A DNA stretch of 60,000 bases. Source: Cristatella mucedo (lineage: Eukaryota; Bryozoa; Phylactolaemata; Cristatellidae). Below the pieces are notes generated by a model that saw nothing but the letters and a program-made list of their open reading frames with translations, searched no databases and was not told where the DNA came from. Location of the stretch: the NCBI GenBank assembly GCA_009760855.2, contig WPIO01000061.1, positions 1,009,501-1,069,500 of the forward strand. Direction: 5' to 3'. The stretch's first letter is position 1. Each line of letters opens with the position of its first letter. Shown one piece after another: positions 25,401-30,840 of this stretch. The translations under genes were made by a program, and so were the position numbers.

Positions 25401-28400
25401 GCTGACAGTGTGCATGCTGCCACTAACCGTATTTGCACGGTAACCTTGTGCATGTCATCTCTAACCATGTTATGCTTATTGACGTTAAGCATGCTACCAC
25501 TAGCCATTCGACCATGCTTTCTTTCCAGCATATTTAAAGTGCCTAGAAAGAGACTGGATTCTCTCAGGGTATTAAGAAAATGTATTAGTATTATTATTAT
25601 CAAGTCTGCATTCCTGAGAATTTCATTATTTACCCAAAGCAATACTGACTCTGTGGAGTAAATAGCTCTAAAATCGGACTGGAACTTGTCAATCAGCCAG
25701 TTTATCAGTTTAGTAGTTTCAAACTATTAGTTTACTTGGTCTGCCAAAGACACTCGTTCCAGTGTCTTTGATAGGATCGGCAGTAGGGAGACTGAGCGCA
25801 AGTTGCTCAAGCTCTCTAGGTCTGATGCTGCTTTCTTAGTGATCAAACGGCTGCCTTTTTGAAAAGTGTAGGATCAAGACCTGAGGCTGAGTACATATAC
25901 ATGTTATATTATGTACCTGACTTTGCCAACGATTGTACCTGTTATATATTATGTAATATATAAGTACAAATTGTTGAGGGGTGTGGTCTGGGCGGAGGCA
26001 GGCTCTCGGCTGCACGACGTTGGCCCACCTGTGATCGGCTGTTGCTGATAAATAGGGACGGCGAGCAGACCCAGCATGGGAAGTATCGTAGAAGCAATGG
26101 TGCGAGCAGACCCAGGACACTCAGTGAAGACAGCCATGGGACATAACATAGACGCTGGGCAGTCTTCTGCAGTTACTCTGGGAACAGGCAGATATGTCGG
26201 CTGTTCAGCCGGGGCCTGGGGGAGAACACACGTCTGATTAAGCCAGCTATGGTGTTTCGTGTCGGCGCTTGATTTGCACTACTAGGGTCTGTCTATCTAC
26301 TGTTGCCACTACAAGGGCAGGCTCAGGTGGTCGCAGCAGCAAAATCTCATAGAAAACGATTCATTTCGATGCTGAAAGTGCTGAAAGGGACAAAGCAAAT
26401 GCTGATTCTATGTTGATGATGATTCTATGCTGATTCTAATTTGCGGTGCTCCCAGTCGTAGTGTGGCACTTGAAATGGCACTGGCCACGTCGAGGGCTCA
26501 GTAGTAGTCAGTCCTGAAATCACTAGCTGCATTTATATATTCGTAAATAAAACAGTGCACCCCAATTCTCTTTCTCTAGACGCCAAGTGCAACGCCAAAC
26601 TAAATTCCAGACAGCAACCTTCGAACTCAATACTCAATACTGCGGACCAATGGGCACCACGATCTTGTTCCAATCTCGGCTCAGCAGACCGGATCCGAGT
26701 TCCATCCTGGTCTGATTAACTGGGAATAACAGAAGCCACAGACAATTTCAAGGAACATCATAACATTCCCACCTGCAGTCAATATCCGGCAAAGTACAGT
26801 GAAGCCTACTGCAAGCCTTCACCAGAAAAAATAGACCTATCTGAAGGGTGGGTCGAGATGCGTGTGTGTACGTGAGTGTGCGCAGCACGCGTGTGCATGC
26901 ATGCACGCATGCAGGTGTGCGCACGTGTGTCATGTGTGAAAATGCTTAATGTGCATTCCCTGAATGCACATTAAATAGACTTGGTGATCCGGATCGGGCA
27001 TGCAAGTGGCCGATAAAGCCACAAACTGCTTTAAAACCCATTGGTTTAAGTGGTACCTGTATAGCCTCAGACAGGTTATTACTTTAACTGGTTTTAGGTG
27101 CACACACAGTCAATTCTAGGCCAGGTTTACAATAGTAATGCAAATGCCAAAATCGGCAGCTGGCCACCGGATAACTACACAATGCAGTCACATGGTCACA
27201 AAAAAAGCTGTGCTGCCTGCATTAAGTAAACTCGATTACACAGAAAAGGTCGAGGCTGACATACCAACAATAGTCTTCAGAGCCTGGCATCTGAGTATAT
27301 AGTCATTGGCTCGATCAACGATATTCGGTATCTGAGATCCGGCAGCTTTGGCACGAAGCAATGCTTGGGCTGCCTCCTGTGACAATAATTATGCGATTAT
27401 TAATTATGTGACAATAATAATGCGATAAGAATTCACTGAGCTGCAGGGCTGCACCTCAACTACACAGGCAGTACACATGCAAGGCATTACAAAATCGGCA
27501 AGCATAAAAGCATCATAAGTACTTAAAAGAATATACGCCATTATGTCTGTGCAGCTGGTCATGAAGATGGCTGGACGGTTGCTACATGGCACACTAGGTA
27601 AGGCGGTTGCTTTTCACGACCTCGGTGCCAAAGTCGTGGGTTCGAATCCTGCGGTGGGCGACCCTTTATTGTTCCGGCAAGCGGTGGTGACAGCCATAAA
27701 AGACTCTTCTGTCGCTAAACAAAAGGGGCTGTTAATCAGCTAGTATTTTTTTATTTGATATCGTGCCCTCAGAGAACTCAATCTCACTCTTGGCACTTTA
27801 CATTTGCTGCAAAGGAAAACACGACTGAATGGTGAGTGGTAGCATGCTCAATAAGCAACATGAATAGCATGGTTAGGGGTGACATGCACAGGGTCAGCAT
27901 GCAAATTTGGTTAGTGGCAGCATGCATAAGCACATTAAGGACGAATCACAGGGACCCACTAAATGCTGTCCTAAATAGGTGTGTTTTTAAGTACTTTTTA
28001 AATGTGGTCAAGTCAGGAGATGTCGTGACACAAGTCGGAAGTGAGTTCCATGCTTTGAGAGCATACGAACTAAAGGCACAGTCTCCAAAGGAATTGAGGC
28101 TTGTACGAGGTGTTGGTAAACAATTAGATTCCAAAAGGCAGGTGGTTCGATGTTTAGCCTGGTGGGGAAGCAGATATGATAGGTAGGCTGGGGCCAAAGA
28201 ATGAAGGGACGTCAAAGTGAGTTACAAAACCTTAAAGTCAATGCGTTTCTTGACTGGGAGCCAGTGCAGGTCAGCTAGAAGTGGTGTGATGTGGGAACTG
28301 TGACACTCACGACAGATAAGCCTAGCTGCAGAGTTTTGTACCAGCTGCAAGCCCCTGATTGCACAGGCCAGTAGCCCAGCAAGCAGTGTGGTTCAAGAAC

Positions 28401-29145
28401 TCAAGACGGGATGTCACAAATGCATAGACCCATTTAGATGTGTTATCCCTATCTAAAAAAGCCCGAATTTTAGCAATGTCGTGTAGCTAAAAGCAGGCAG
28501 ACTTGACTGTGGAGCTGATCATCAAATGAAAGATCACTTTGGAACATGATACCTAGATTTCGTGCTTCAACACGAGACATGCCACATCAATAAACTGATC
28601 ATGAAAAGATGCGATCAGAGCTTCAGAAGAAGTTAATGGCCAACAATCAAGGGTGGCCGGTTTGAGTCGAGGTTAAAAGTATCCAAATAAGGCAGAAAGT
28701 GGAGTGTAGTTTTGGAAGAGCATTGACGTCCTAGACAGGTGGCGTGGCAGTCAGTGCTATATAGCTCGTATGACACATAAGGGTGGAAAAGTGAGCAGAC
28801 ACATGCATAGATGAACCTAAAATGTAAAAAATTAAAAGTGAGGTGATAAAACAGCATCATTTATATAGCAGCAGGAGAGCCTTTATGGCGATCGTCCAGC
28901 TTACAGCAGGCAATAAAGGATTGTCTGCTTCAGGATTCTAAAGCACGACCGCAAGGTCGCAAGCACCTAATATACCCTGGGGTTGAGACCTAGGGTAAAA
29001 GAACATTCAGGTGCACACATGCTCACTCACAATGAGCACACGTACATACACTCATATAAACACACAGAGACCCACACACAGACACACACATACAGTATAT
29101 ATCCATACGCACGCTCGCGCAGGCACGTGGACACACACATATACA

Positions 29146-29177
<32 letters not shown>

Positions 29178-29224
29178 TGTATATATATATATATACAGTA
29201 TATATATATATATATATATATACA

Positions 29225-29280
<56 letters not shown>

Positions 29281-29680
29281 ATACCCATTCGTGCACACAC
29301 GTGCATACACACGCATATGCACACACGCACAAGGCAGTCTTTCACTAATGCACGAGTGCCAAACATCGCAAGCTTATATAAAAAAAGAGCCCATTGTCGG
29401 CCTAGTGGCTAATCCAATACGTTCCATGTGTGATGATGCTAGTTGAACATGCAACCGGCTCAGTTGCACTCAGTGGGAGCCGAATAATGTGATGATTACA
29501 TGTACAATCTGGCCATAAATCGGCTGGACGAATAGGCGGTCACCCGGCGACAGGCTCGAAGCACCTGGTATTTACCGTGTAGAAAAATATGGCCTTATCG
29601 TATTTCCCCGCCTTGTCGCTATCGACGGCTTCCCTTGCAAACTTGGCGCCGTCGCTCTCCAGAGCCTCGGCGTCTGCCAT
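1034..29680 (-). CDS. CAPN7: Calpain-7 orthologue, 13 exons, 3' end beyond window
   Basis: Predicted intracellular calpain-7 (PalB-type) cysteine protease; the family binds ESCRT-III proteins through N-terminal MIT domains. Exons (high to low): 29680-29576, 27376-27265, 23378-23335, 21227-21111, 18145-17805, 15904-15818, 15673-15547, 14969-14884, 14709-14616, 12469-12323, 6937-6710, 6487-6243, 1172-1034. Lengths sum to 1,872 nt, exactly 624 codons, every junction in phase. MIT-like helices occupy about residues 1-75 and 85-145, a low-complexity linker 150-225, the catalytic core about 240-577, and the start of the C-terminal beta-sandwich region 578-624. Triad: Cys317 ([10 protein letters not shown]), His485 ([11 protein letters not shown]), Asn505 (LKNPW). 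From memory of human CAPN7 (Cys290, His458, Asn478) each is offset by 27, as expected if the linker alone is longer. No stop interrupts any exon, so it looks functional. Roughly 190-240 C-terminal residues are missing because the window ends. Confidence 0.95.
1173..2894. other. CAPN7 intron 12, distal part, no gene seen
   Basis: The stretch between exon 13 and the degenerate LINE copy holds no ORF with family resemblance, no tandem array and no RNA gene that I can support. Confidence 0.5.
2895..4306 (+). mobile_element. L2/CR1-group LINE, degenerate RT region (older), split
   Basis: Reverse-transcriptase remnants run colinearly with the family: [20 protein letters not shown], a mutated (S/A)FDSTDHDH block, an ADDTQLY-like block, then the ORF2 C-terminus. 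Many frameshifts and stops are present. Its 3' UTR is cut at 4,306 by the inverted young copy and resumes at about 5,545, so this copy predates that one. Confidence 0.8.
4307..5544 (-). mobile_element. L2/CR1-group LINE, 5'-truncated young copy nested in older copy
   Basis: The RT from YADDTQLY onward is open for 276 codons ([70 protein letters not shown]). A single extra G in the run at about 4,656 shifts the last ~50 codons out of frame. The 3' hairpin and (TAATAA)n tail are intact. It is near-identical to the copy at 49,447-50,395 and is 5'-truncated just upstream of a GVPQGS-like block. Confidence 0.88.
5545..5680 (+). mobile_element. L2/CR1-group LINE, 3' tail resumed after nested insertion
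   Basis: The 3' UTR end of the older plus-strand copy (…CACATGTAAAGTGCCTATAAAG…TTCTTTGAGGG…) lies on the far side of the inverted young copy. Confidence 0.7.
5681..6242. other. CAPN7 intron 12, proximal part
   Basis: No exon, repeat or RNA gene was recognised here. GC rises toward exon 12. Confidence 0.4.
6243..6487 (-). CDS. CAPN7: CAPN7 exon 12 (catalytic asparagine)
   Basis: Encodes residues 497-577 plus two bases. It starts [20 protein letters not shown] (Asn505 catalytic) and includes [26 protein letters not shown] and WNPALF...CIH, all typical of the family. Acceptor cgctttctgcAG, donor GTGAGC, phase 2. Confidence 0.96.
6710..6937 (-). CDS. CAPN7: CAPN7 exon 11 (catalytic histidine)
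   Basis: Encodes residues 421-496. It starts [17 protein letters not shown], contains [15 protein letters not shown] and ends [17 protein letters not shown]. His485 is the predicted catalytic histidine. Acceptor ctctctgcAG, donor GTAGCT, phase 0. Confidence 0.96.
6938..7838. other. CAPN7 intron 10 sequence, nothing assigned
   Basis: Unique-looking intron sequence. A G-run near 7,506-7,514 is the only local oddity. Confidence 0.4.
7839..7891. repeat. (CA)n microsatellite
   Basis: About 25 uninterrupted CA dinucleotides, followed by a short TATATA. It generates the spurious Val-Cys reading frames here. Confidence 0.98.
7998..8183 (-). mobile_element. SINE-B (tRNA-derived), full copy
   Basis: On the minus strand a tRNA-like head (GGCACACGAGGTAAGGCAGT, then a B-box-like GTCGTGGGTTTTAATCC) is followed by a body with CTGCAAGCAGTGGTGATTGC. 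The end is GGCTGTTAAATCAGCTAGT and an A/T-rich tail. Very similar copies lie at 27,573-27,752 and 16,995-17,178. Confidence 0.75.
9667..9845 (+). mobile_element. LINE 3' fragment nested in the 8,230-11,415 LINE
   Basis: A 3'-terminal fragment carries the hairpin and ATTATTAT tail. AAGC flanks it on both sides (…GGCGAAGC | … | AAGCTTCCGC…). Removing it restores the reading [20 protein letters not shown] in the host element, which fixes the target site. Confidence 0.85.
10393..10530 (+). mobile_element. SINE-A (tRNA head, LINE-like tail)
   Basis: The head is GGCGAGTGGTTAAAGTGCC and a B-box-like GTGGCTCGAGCCCC. The tail is AAAGCGCCTGAAGAGAGAT...TCTTGGGGTGCT, then ATGAATTATATT. The flanking ATAAAACT occurs on both sides (about 10,383 and 10,532) and looks like a target duplication inside the host LINE's NDDKT codons. 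Confidence 0.8.
10838..10975 (+). mobile_element. SINE-A, second copy in same LINE
   Basis: It contains TTTGGTCCAGTGGTTAAGGT, GCTCGCCCCGACCAAGGTCT and a B-box-like GGGGTCGAGCCC. The tail is GAAGCACCTGAATAGAGACT...CTCTTGGAGCGCTATACAAATGAATTATT. It interrupts the ORF2 C-terminal region of the host LINE. Confidence 0.82.
11480..11645 (+). repeat. UR1 unclassified interspersed repeat, copy 1
   Basis: It shares a colinear core with three other places in the window: CTGTAACTC...AAGCCATAAAGACT, GAGAGTTTTC, CAAAGCCTAAGCGGCTTTCG and CTTCATCTCATGCAACAAAG. It shows no tRNA boxes and no coding potential. Confidence 0.75.
11646..12322. other. CAPN7 intron 10 with (TG)n microsatellite
   Basis: It contains a (GT)n run at about 11,826-11,899. 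Otherwise no feature was recognised up to the exon 10 donor. Confidence 0.6.
12323..12469 (-). CDS. CAPN7: CAPN7 exon 10
   Basis: Encodes residues 372-420: [29 protein letters not shown] and [16 protein letters not shown]. It aligns colinearly with human IIDDQLPVD...[26 protein letters not shown]. The donor is the consensus GTAAGT, phase 0. Confidence 0.96.
12689..13585 (-). mobile_element. L2/CR1-group LINE, 5'-truncated 3' part
   Basis: The ORF2 C-terminus is recognisable on the minus strand ([54 protein letters not shown]) with scattered frameshifts. The 3' hairpin and (TAA)n tail start at 12,689. It lies in CAPN7 intron 9. Confidence 0.85.
13600..13670 (+). repeat. LINE/SINE-type 3' tail fragment
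   Basis: Only the terminal hairpin segment is present (ATGTAAAGTGCTTAGAAAG ... CTGCGGCACTATACAAATTAG). Confidence 0.6.
13680..14615. other. CAPN7 intron 9 remainder
   Basis: No repeat or exon was recognised between the LINE fragment and exon 9. Confidence 0.4.
14616..14709 (-). CDS. CAPN7: CAPN7 exon 9
   Basis: Encodes residues 340-371, with [20 protein letters not shown] and [11 protein letters not shown]. This block is nearly identical to the human [20 protein letters not shown] segment. Donor GTTAGT, phase 0. Confidence 0.96.
14884..14969 (-). CDS. CAPN7: CAPN7 exon 8 (catalytic cysteine)
   Basis: Encodes residues 312-339 plus two bases, [20 protein letters not shown] followed by RFNKKLIT. 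Cys317 in SDCSFVAS is the predicted nucleophile. Acceptor tcgccttgcAG, donor GTACAA, phase 2. Confidence 0.95.
15547..15673 (-). CDS. CAPN7: CAPN7 exon 7
   Basis: Encodes residues 269-311 including [18 protein letters not shown] and [12 protein letters not shown]. These sit directly before the catalytic cysteine block, as in other calpain-7 proteins. Acceptor tgcttgttttAG, donor GTTAAG, phase 0. Confidence 0.94.
15818..15904 (-). CDS. CAPN7: CAPN7 exon 6 (start of protease core)
   Basis: Encodes residues 240-268 plus two bases, [17 protein letters not shown] followed by [11 protein letters not shown]. It aligns with human INGIEYVPFMNVDLRERFAYP. Acceptor gtcgctgcAG, donor GTGAGC, phase 2. Confidence 0.92.
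16401..16479. repeat. (GA)n microsatellite
   Basis: About 39 GA dinucleotides in CAPN7 intron 5. This homopurine run produces artificial Glu-Arg and Leu-Ser reading frames. Confidence 0.98.
16995..17178 (-). mobile_element. SINE-B copy, diverged 3' half
   Basis: On the minus strand the tRNA-like head is clear (GGCACACTAGGCAAGGCGGT, then GTCGTGTGTTCGAATCC with a perfect TTCGAATCC B-box core). The body starts GCCGCTGCAAGCAGTG and then becomes unlike the other copies. Confidence 0.7.
17185..17350 (+). mobile_element. LINE ORF2 C-terminal scrap
   Basis: A short diverged match to the LINE segment around [12 protein letters not shown] (ACCAATCTTAAATCCTTTGA...). No tail is present. Confidence 0.45.
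17591..17765 (+). repeat. UR1 unclassified repeat, copy 2
   Basis: Same order of blocks as copy 1: AGCCACAGAGACTATGTGGG, AGAGAGTTTTGTATAGCGCA, CAGCCTAAGCAGCTTTCGG and CTTCATCTCACACAACAAAG. It ends within about 40 bases of the exon 5 donor. Confidence 0.75.
17805..18145 (-). CDS. CAPN7: CAPN7 exon 5 (end of MIT 2 and variable linker)
   Basis: Encodes residues 127-239 plus two bases. It opens with [20 protein letters not shown], the last MIT-2 helix. About 75 residues rich in Ser, Gly, Pro and Ala follow, and it ends [12 protein letters not shown], the conserved block before the protease core (human RYTAEEIEVLR). GC content is visibly higher than in neighbouring exons. It seems to account for most of the 27 residues gained relative to human. 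Acceptor tgcttggcAG, donor GTAGGT, phase 2. Confidence 0.93.
18280..18960 (-). mobile_element. LINE, diverged RT/C-terminal copy
   Basis: The minus strand carries the ORF2 C-terminal order (…CTGGCTCCCTGTCGAGCAAC…, then the RT K/LND-type block near 18,770 and the ADDT-type block near 18,880). Divergence from the young copies is heavy. It shares a private subfamily signature (CTTAGAAGGGTC, GGTGTACAAATGA) with 21,790-21,917. Confidence 0.65.
18961..20440. other. CAPN7 intron 4, mostly unassigned
   Basis: Two similar ~50-base segments stand in direct orientation at about 19,309-19,357 and 19,733-19,790 (CTCTGTATTTTAAAGTTA / CTCTGTATTTTGAAATTAG). Between them lies a tRNA-like stretch, listed separately. 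Nothing else was recognised. Confidence 0.4.
19640..19705 (+). pseudogene. tRNA-like sequence (tRNA-Thr-like), SINE head or pseudogene
   Basis: TAGCTCCGTCAGTAAGAGCA resembles a D-arm/A-box, and CTGGACCGGTAACCC resembles an anticodon arm with GGT in the loop. GAATCGGTTACACTC is a damaged B-box. There is no clean acceptor stem, so a functional tRNA is unlikely. Confidence 0.45.
20445..20512 (+). repeat. LINE 3' tail fragment
   Basis: Hairpin tail only: AAGTGCCTAGAAAGTGATTA...CTCTGAGGGTGCTATACAAA, then TTATTATTAA. Confidence 0.7.
20590..20700 (+). mobile_element. LINE endonuclease-region scrap
   Basis: A short match to the endonuclease C-terminus (a GHTLDL-like block, …CTAGGTCACACACTTGATCT…), comparable to the same block at about 8,750 in the large LINE. 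Confidence 0.5.
21111..21227 (-). CDS. CAPN7: CAPN7 exon 4 (MIT domain 2)
   Basis: Encodes residues 88-126, [17 protein letters not shown] followed by [21 protein letters not shown]. This is the second MIT helix pair and is colinear with human LERAHFLVTQAFDEDEKEN. The acceptor is ctcctttAG and the donor GTGAGC, phase 0. Confidence 0.93.
21400..21765 (+). mobile_element. L2/CR1-group LINE, 3' end
   Basis: It starts inside the ORF2 C-terminus ([15 protein letters not shown]-like) and continues through the 3' UTR and hairpin to an (ATT)n tail. It is 5'-truncated. Confidence 0.82.
21790..22640 (-). mobile_element. Older LINE fragment split by a younger LINE
   Basis: The outer parts (21,790-21,917 and about 22,535-22,640) match the subfamily at 18,790-18,960 in consecutive order. 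The middle is a separate 3'-complete LINE, so this is a nested insertion. Confidence 0.65.
21918..22533 (-). mobile_element. L2/CR1-group LINE, nested 3' end
   Basis: The minus strand reads [20 protein letters not shown] and [20 protein letters not shown], then the 3' UTR, hairpin and (TAA)n tail. A small GGTCA duplication near 22,218-22,228 breaks the frame. Confidence 0.85.
22682..22732. repeat. (ACAG/GCAG)n short tandem repeat
   Basis: About ten imperfect 4-base units (ACAG with GCAG and ACTG variants) in CAPN7 intron 3. Confidence 0.9.
22925..23205 (-). mobile_element. LINE RT fragment
   Basis: The minus strand matches the RT from the YADDTQLY-side block down to SARNLG ([16 protein letters not shown]-type, [12 protein letters not shown]-type). 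It lacks both ends and lies just downstream of CAPN7 exon 3. Confidence 0.75.
23335..23378 (-). CDS. CAPN7: CAPN7 exon 3 (44-nt micro-exon)
   Basis: It adds [14 protein letters not shown] between the two MIT segments. It was found because exon 2 ends in phase 1 and exon 4 starts in phase 0, so 44 nt are needed between them. The acceptor is strong (ttttattttgcAG); the donor GTCTGA is weak. The length matches the human inter-helix loop to within one or two residues. This is the least certain of the 13 exons. Confidence 0.75.
23379..24045. other. CAPN7 intron 2, no feature seen
   Basis: Unique-looking A/T-rich sequence with no ORF or repeat that I can name. Confidence 0.35.
24046..25890 (-). 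mobile_element. L2/CR1-group LINE, most of RT to 3' end
   Basis: Minus-strand blocks occur in order: [20 protein letters not shown] (about 25,800), [20 protein letters not shown] (about 25,350), [15 protein letters not shown] (about 25,100), [20 protein letters not shown], and a C-terminus ending near 24,240. A 3' tail with a weak hairpin follows. Several stops are present. A plus-strand LINE 3' fragment is inserted at 25,394-25,603. Confidence 0.85.
25394..25603 (+). mobile_element. LINE 3' fragment inserted in opposite orientation
   Basis: It interrupts the host element between …GACTTTACCT and AAGTCTGCATTCC…, which are adjacent in other copies. It carries the 3' UTR, hairpin and (ATT)n tail. 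Confidence 0.8.
25900..27264. other. Unassigned CAPN7 intron 2 sequence, possible old LTR
   Basis: A stretch beginning TGTTATATTATGTACCTG contains GATAAATAGGGACGG and, about 510 bases later, AATAAAACAGTGCACC. This is the layout of a U3-R-U5 LTR, but I find no matching partner, coding region or flanking duplication. A CA/TG-rich patch lies near 26,860-26,935. Confidence 0.25.
27265..27376 (-). CDS. CAPN7: CAPN7 exon 2 (MIT domain 1)
   Basis: Encodes residues 36-72 plus one base. It starts [20 protein letters not shown], which aligns with the human EAAQALIYAEMAGS segment. The acceptor is ...tcacAG and the donor GTATGT, phase 1. Confidence 0.93.
27573..27752 (+). mobile_element. SINE-B (tRNA-derived), best-preserved copy
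   Basis: An A-box-like CTAGGTAAGGCGGTTG is followed by an exact B-box GGTTCGAATCC at 27,639-27,649. The body contains GGCAAGCGGTGGTGACAGCC and the terminus is GGGCTGTTAATCAGCTAGT with a T-rich tail. It lies in the CAPN7 intron 1 region. Confidence 0.8.
27755..28585 (-). mobile_element. L2/CR1-group LINE, 3' part
   Basis: ORF2 C-terminus on the minus strand ([55 protein letters not shown]) with upstream RT remnants to about 28,585. The tail abuts the SINE-B copy. Confidence 0.83.
28858..28975 (-). mobile_element. SINE-B fragment, degenerate
   Basis: The minus-strand body (TTGCCTGCTGTAAGCTGGA, GCGATCGCCATAAAGGCTCT-like) and a damaged B-box region match the other SINE-B copies in order. Confidence 0.5.
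29080..29340. repeat. (CA)n/(TA)n compound with TACAGTA inserts
   Basis: Long TA runs at about 29,145-29,270 are punctuated by TATACTGTATA and TATACAGTATA, so the block is self-complementary over more than 100 bases. CA-rich imperfect repeats flank both sides. Confidence 0.9.
29576..29680 (-). CDS. CAPN7: CAPN7 exon 1 (start codon, MIT domain 1)
   Basis: This exon encodes residues 1-35, beginning [19 protein letters not shown] and ending FFYT, and matches the N-terminal MIT helix of calpain-7. The ATG at 29,680 is directly preceded by a pyrimidine-rich acceptor-like ...catttatAG. A 5' UTR exon or a trans-spliced leader may therefore join exactly at the start codon. The donor is GTAAAT, phase 0. 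Confidence 0.9.
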
Positions 29681-30684
29681 CTATAAATGAATGAAAATAA
29701 ACAAGGAGACTAACACGGAAGATGATAACAGACCGTCGAGCACTCACAAATATGCATGCTCTACATCAGGTTGCAGCACCGACAGCATTGCAGGCGGTGT
29801 ACGCAATCAGTCCGATGATTAGCATCGTTCAGCTTACCTTACCGCTCAGAGCTGTAAGCTTAACCGACTCAGTAAGTGTTCGATTGGTATGACATACATG
29901 GCATTACAGTAATAGATCTTGTTCCAGATGCGTCGACAGGTAAGTTGAATACGGGCAGGATCCTGTCTGATAATGAGTGCGCTTCATGTGAGCCTTGATT
30001 TACTGTGACCACCTCAGATGAGAACACAACCACGAAGCACCGAGGGAAGGCAACTTAGCTTCCTACAGCAACATATTGTGCAGCGATGGTACTCGCTGTC
30101 ACGCCAAGGTACGTCCGAGTGCCCGATTCAACACGCCCACCACACCGCGGGTATTTCTGGTTTAACGCACCGATCTGTCTAGTTAGTATTCCGTCCAGAT
30201 ATTTTAAACCAACAATATATAAATATATATTGTAGATATACGTCTAAATACATAGATTTTCCATCGTATAGTGCCCTTTGGTAGCAAAGGACCGCCGTAC
30301 ACTTTGATCTCGCGGACGCTGGCCGTGGCTTACGCCATGCTTGAGTGGGCTGCTTTAGGGAACGGAAGCCGACCGTGAGTGCCAAACTATTAAACTAGCT
30401 GCATTAAGAATGAAAGACCTCATCCAAAAATAGCTCATTAATTTGCCTTTGATTTGACTGCTCTTTATTGGTCTATGCGCTGAAATTCTGGTACTCGCGT
30501 CGCGCTTAAATCGCACCTGCACGGGCGCGAAGCACAATAATTCAAGTCTCAGCTAAATACGCCCGAGTTCTGCTTAGCCTTCCCTTGCGCCCTTGCGGGT
30601 AAACTTGTGCTATTAGCTCACGTACGCTTGGCCTGTTTACCTGTGTACGATTCAGATTTAGTTACTTGCCAGGACTTCTGCTGG
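29681..30684. other. Region upstream of CAPN7, promoter not defined
   Basis: No TATA box or initiator can be assigned. No coding exon is supported on either strand. Confidence 0.35.
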
Positions 30685-30840
30685 GTCTTAGCCCAAGGTG
30701 CTCGCTCCTTAAGGATTCAGGCTTGAGTCTTGCAGCAGGCAATCCTGTAAATAGCCCACTGCAAGCGGTGGCTATCGCCGATAGATTTTCTTTGGCTCTA
30801 CTGCCGCTATATACATGAGGCAGTTTAATCAACTAACTTA
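30685..30840 (+). mobile_element. SINE-B, diverged copy
   Basis: A B-box-like GGCTTGAGTCTTGCAG is followed by the family body CACTGCAAGCGGTGGCTATCG and the end CAGTTTAATCAACTAAC. Confidence 0.6.

Noticed and set aside
28983-29412. Tyr-Ile repeat ORFs on both strands
   Set aside because: They are artefacts of the (TA)n block, open in every frame.
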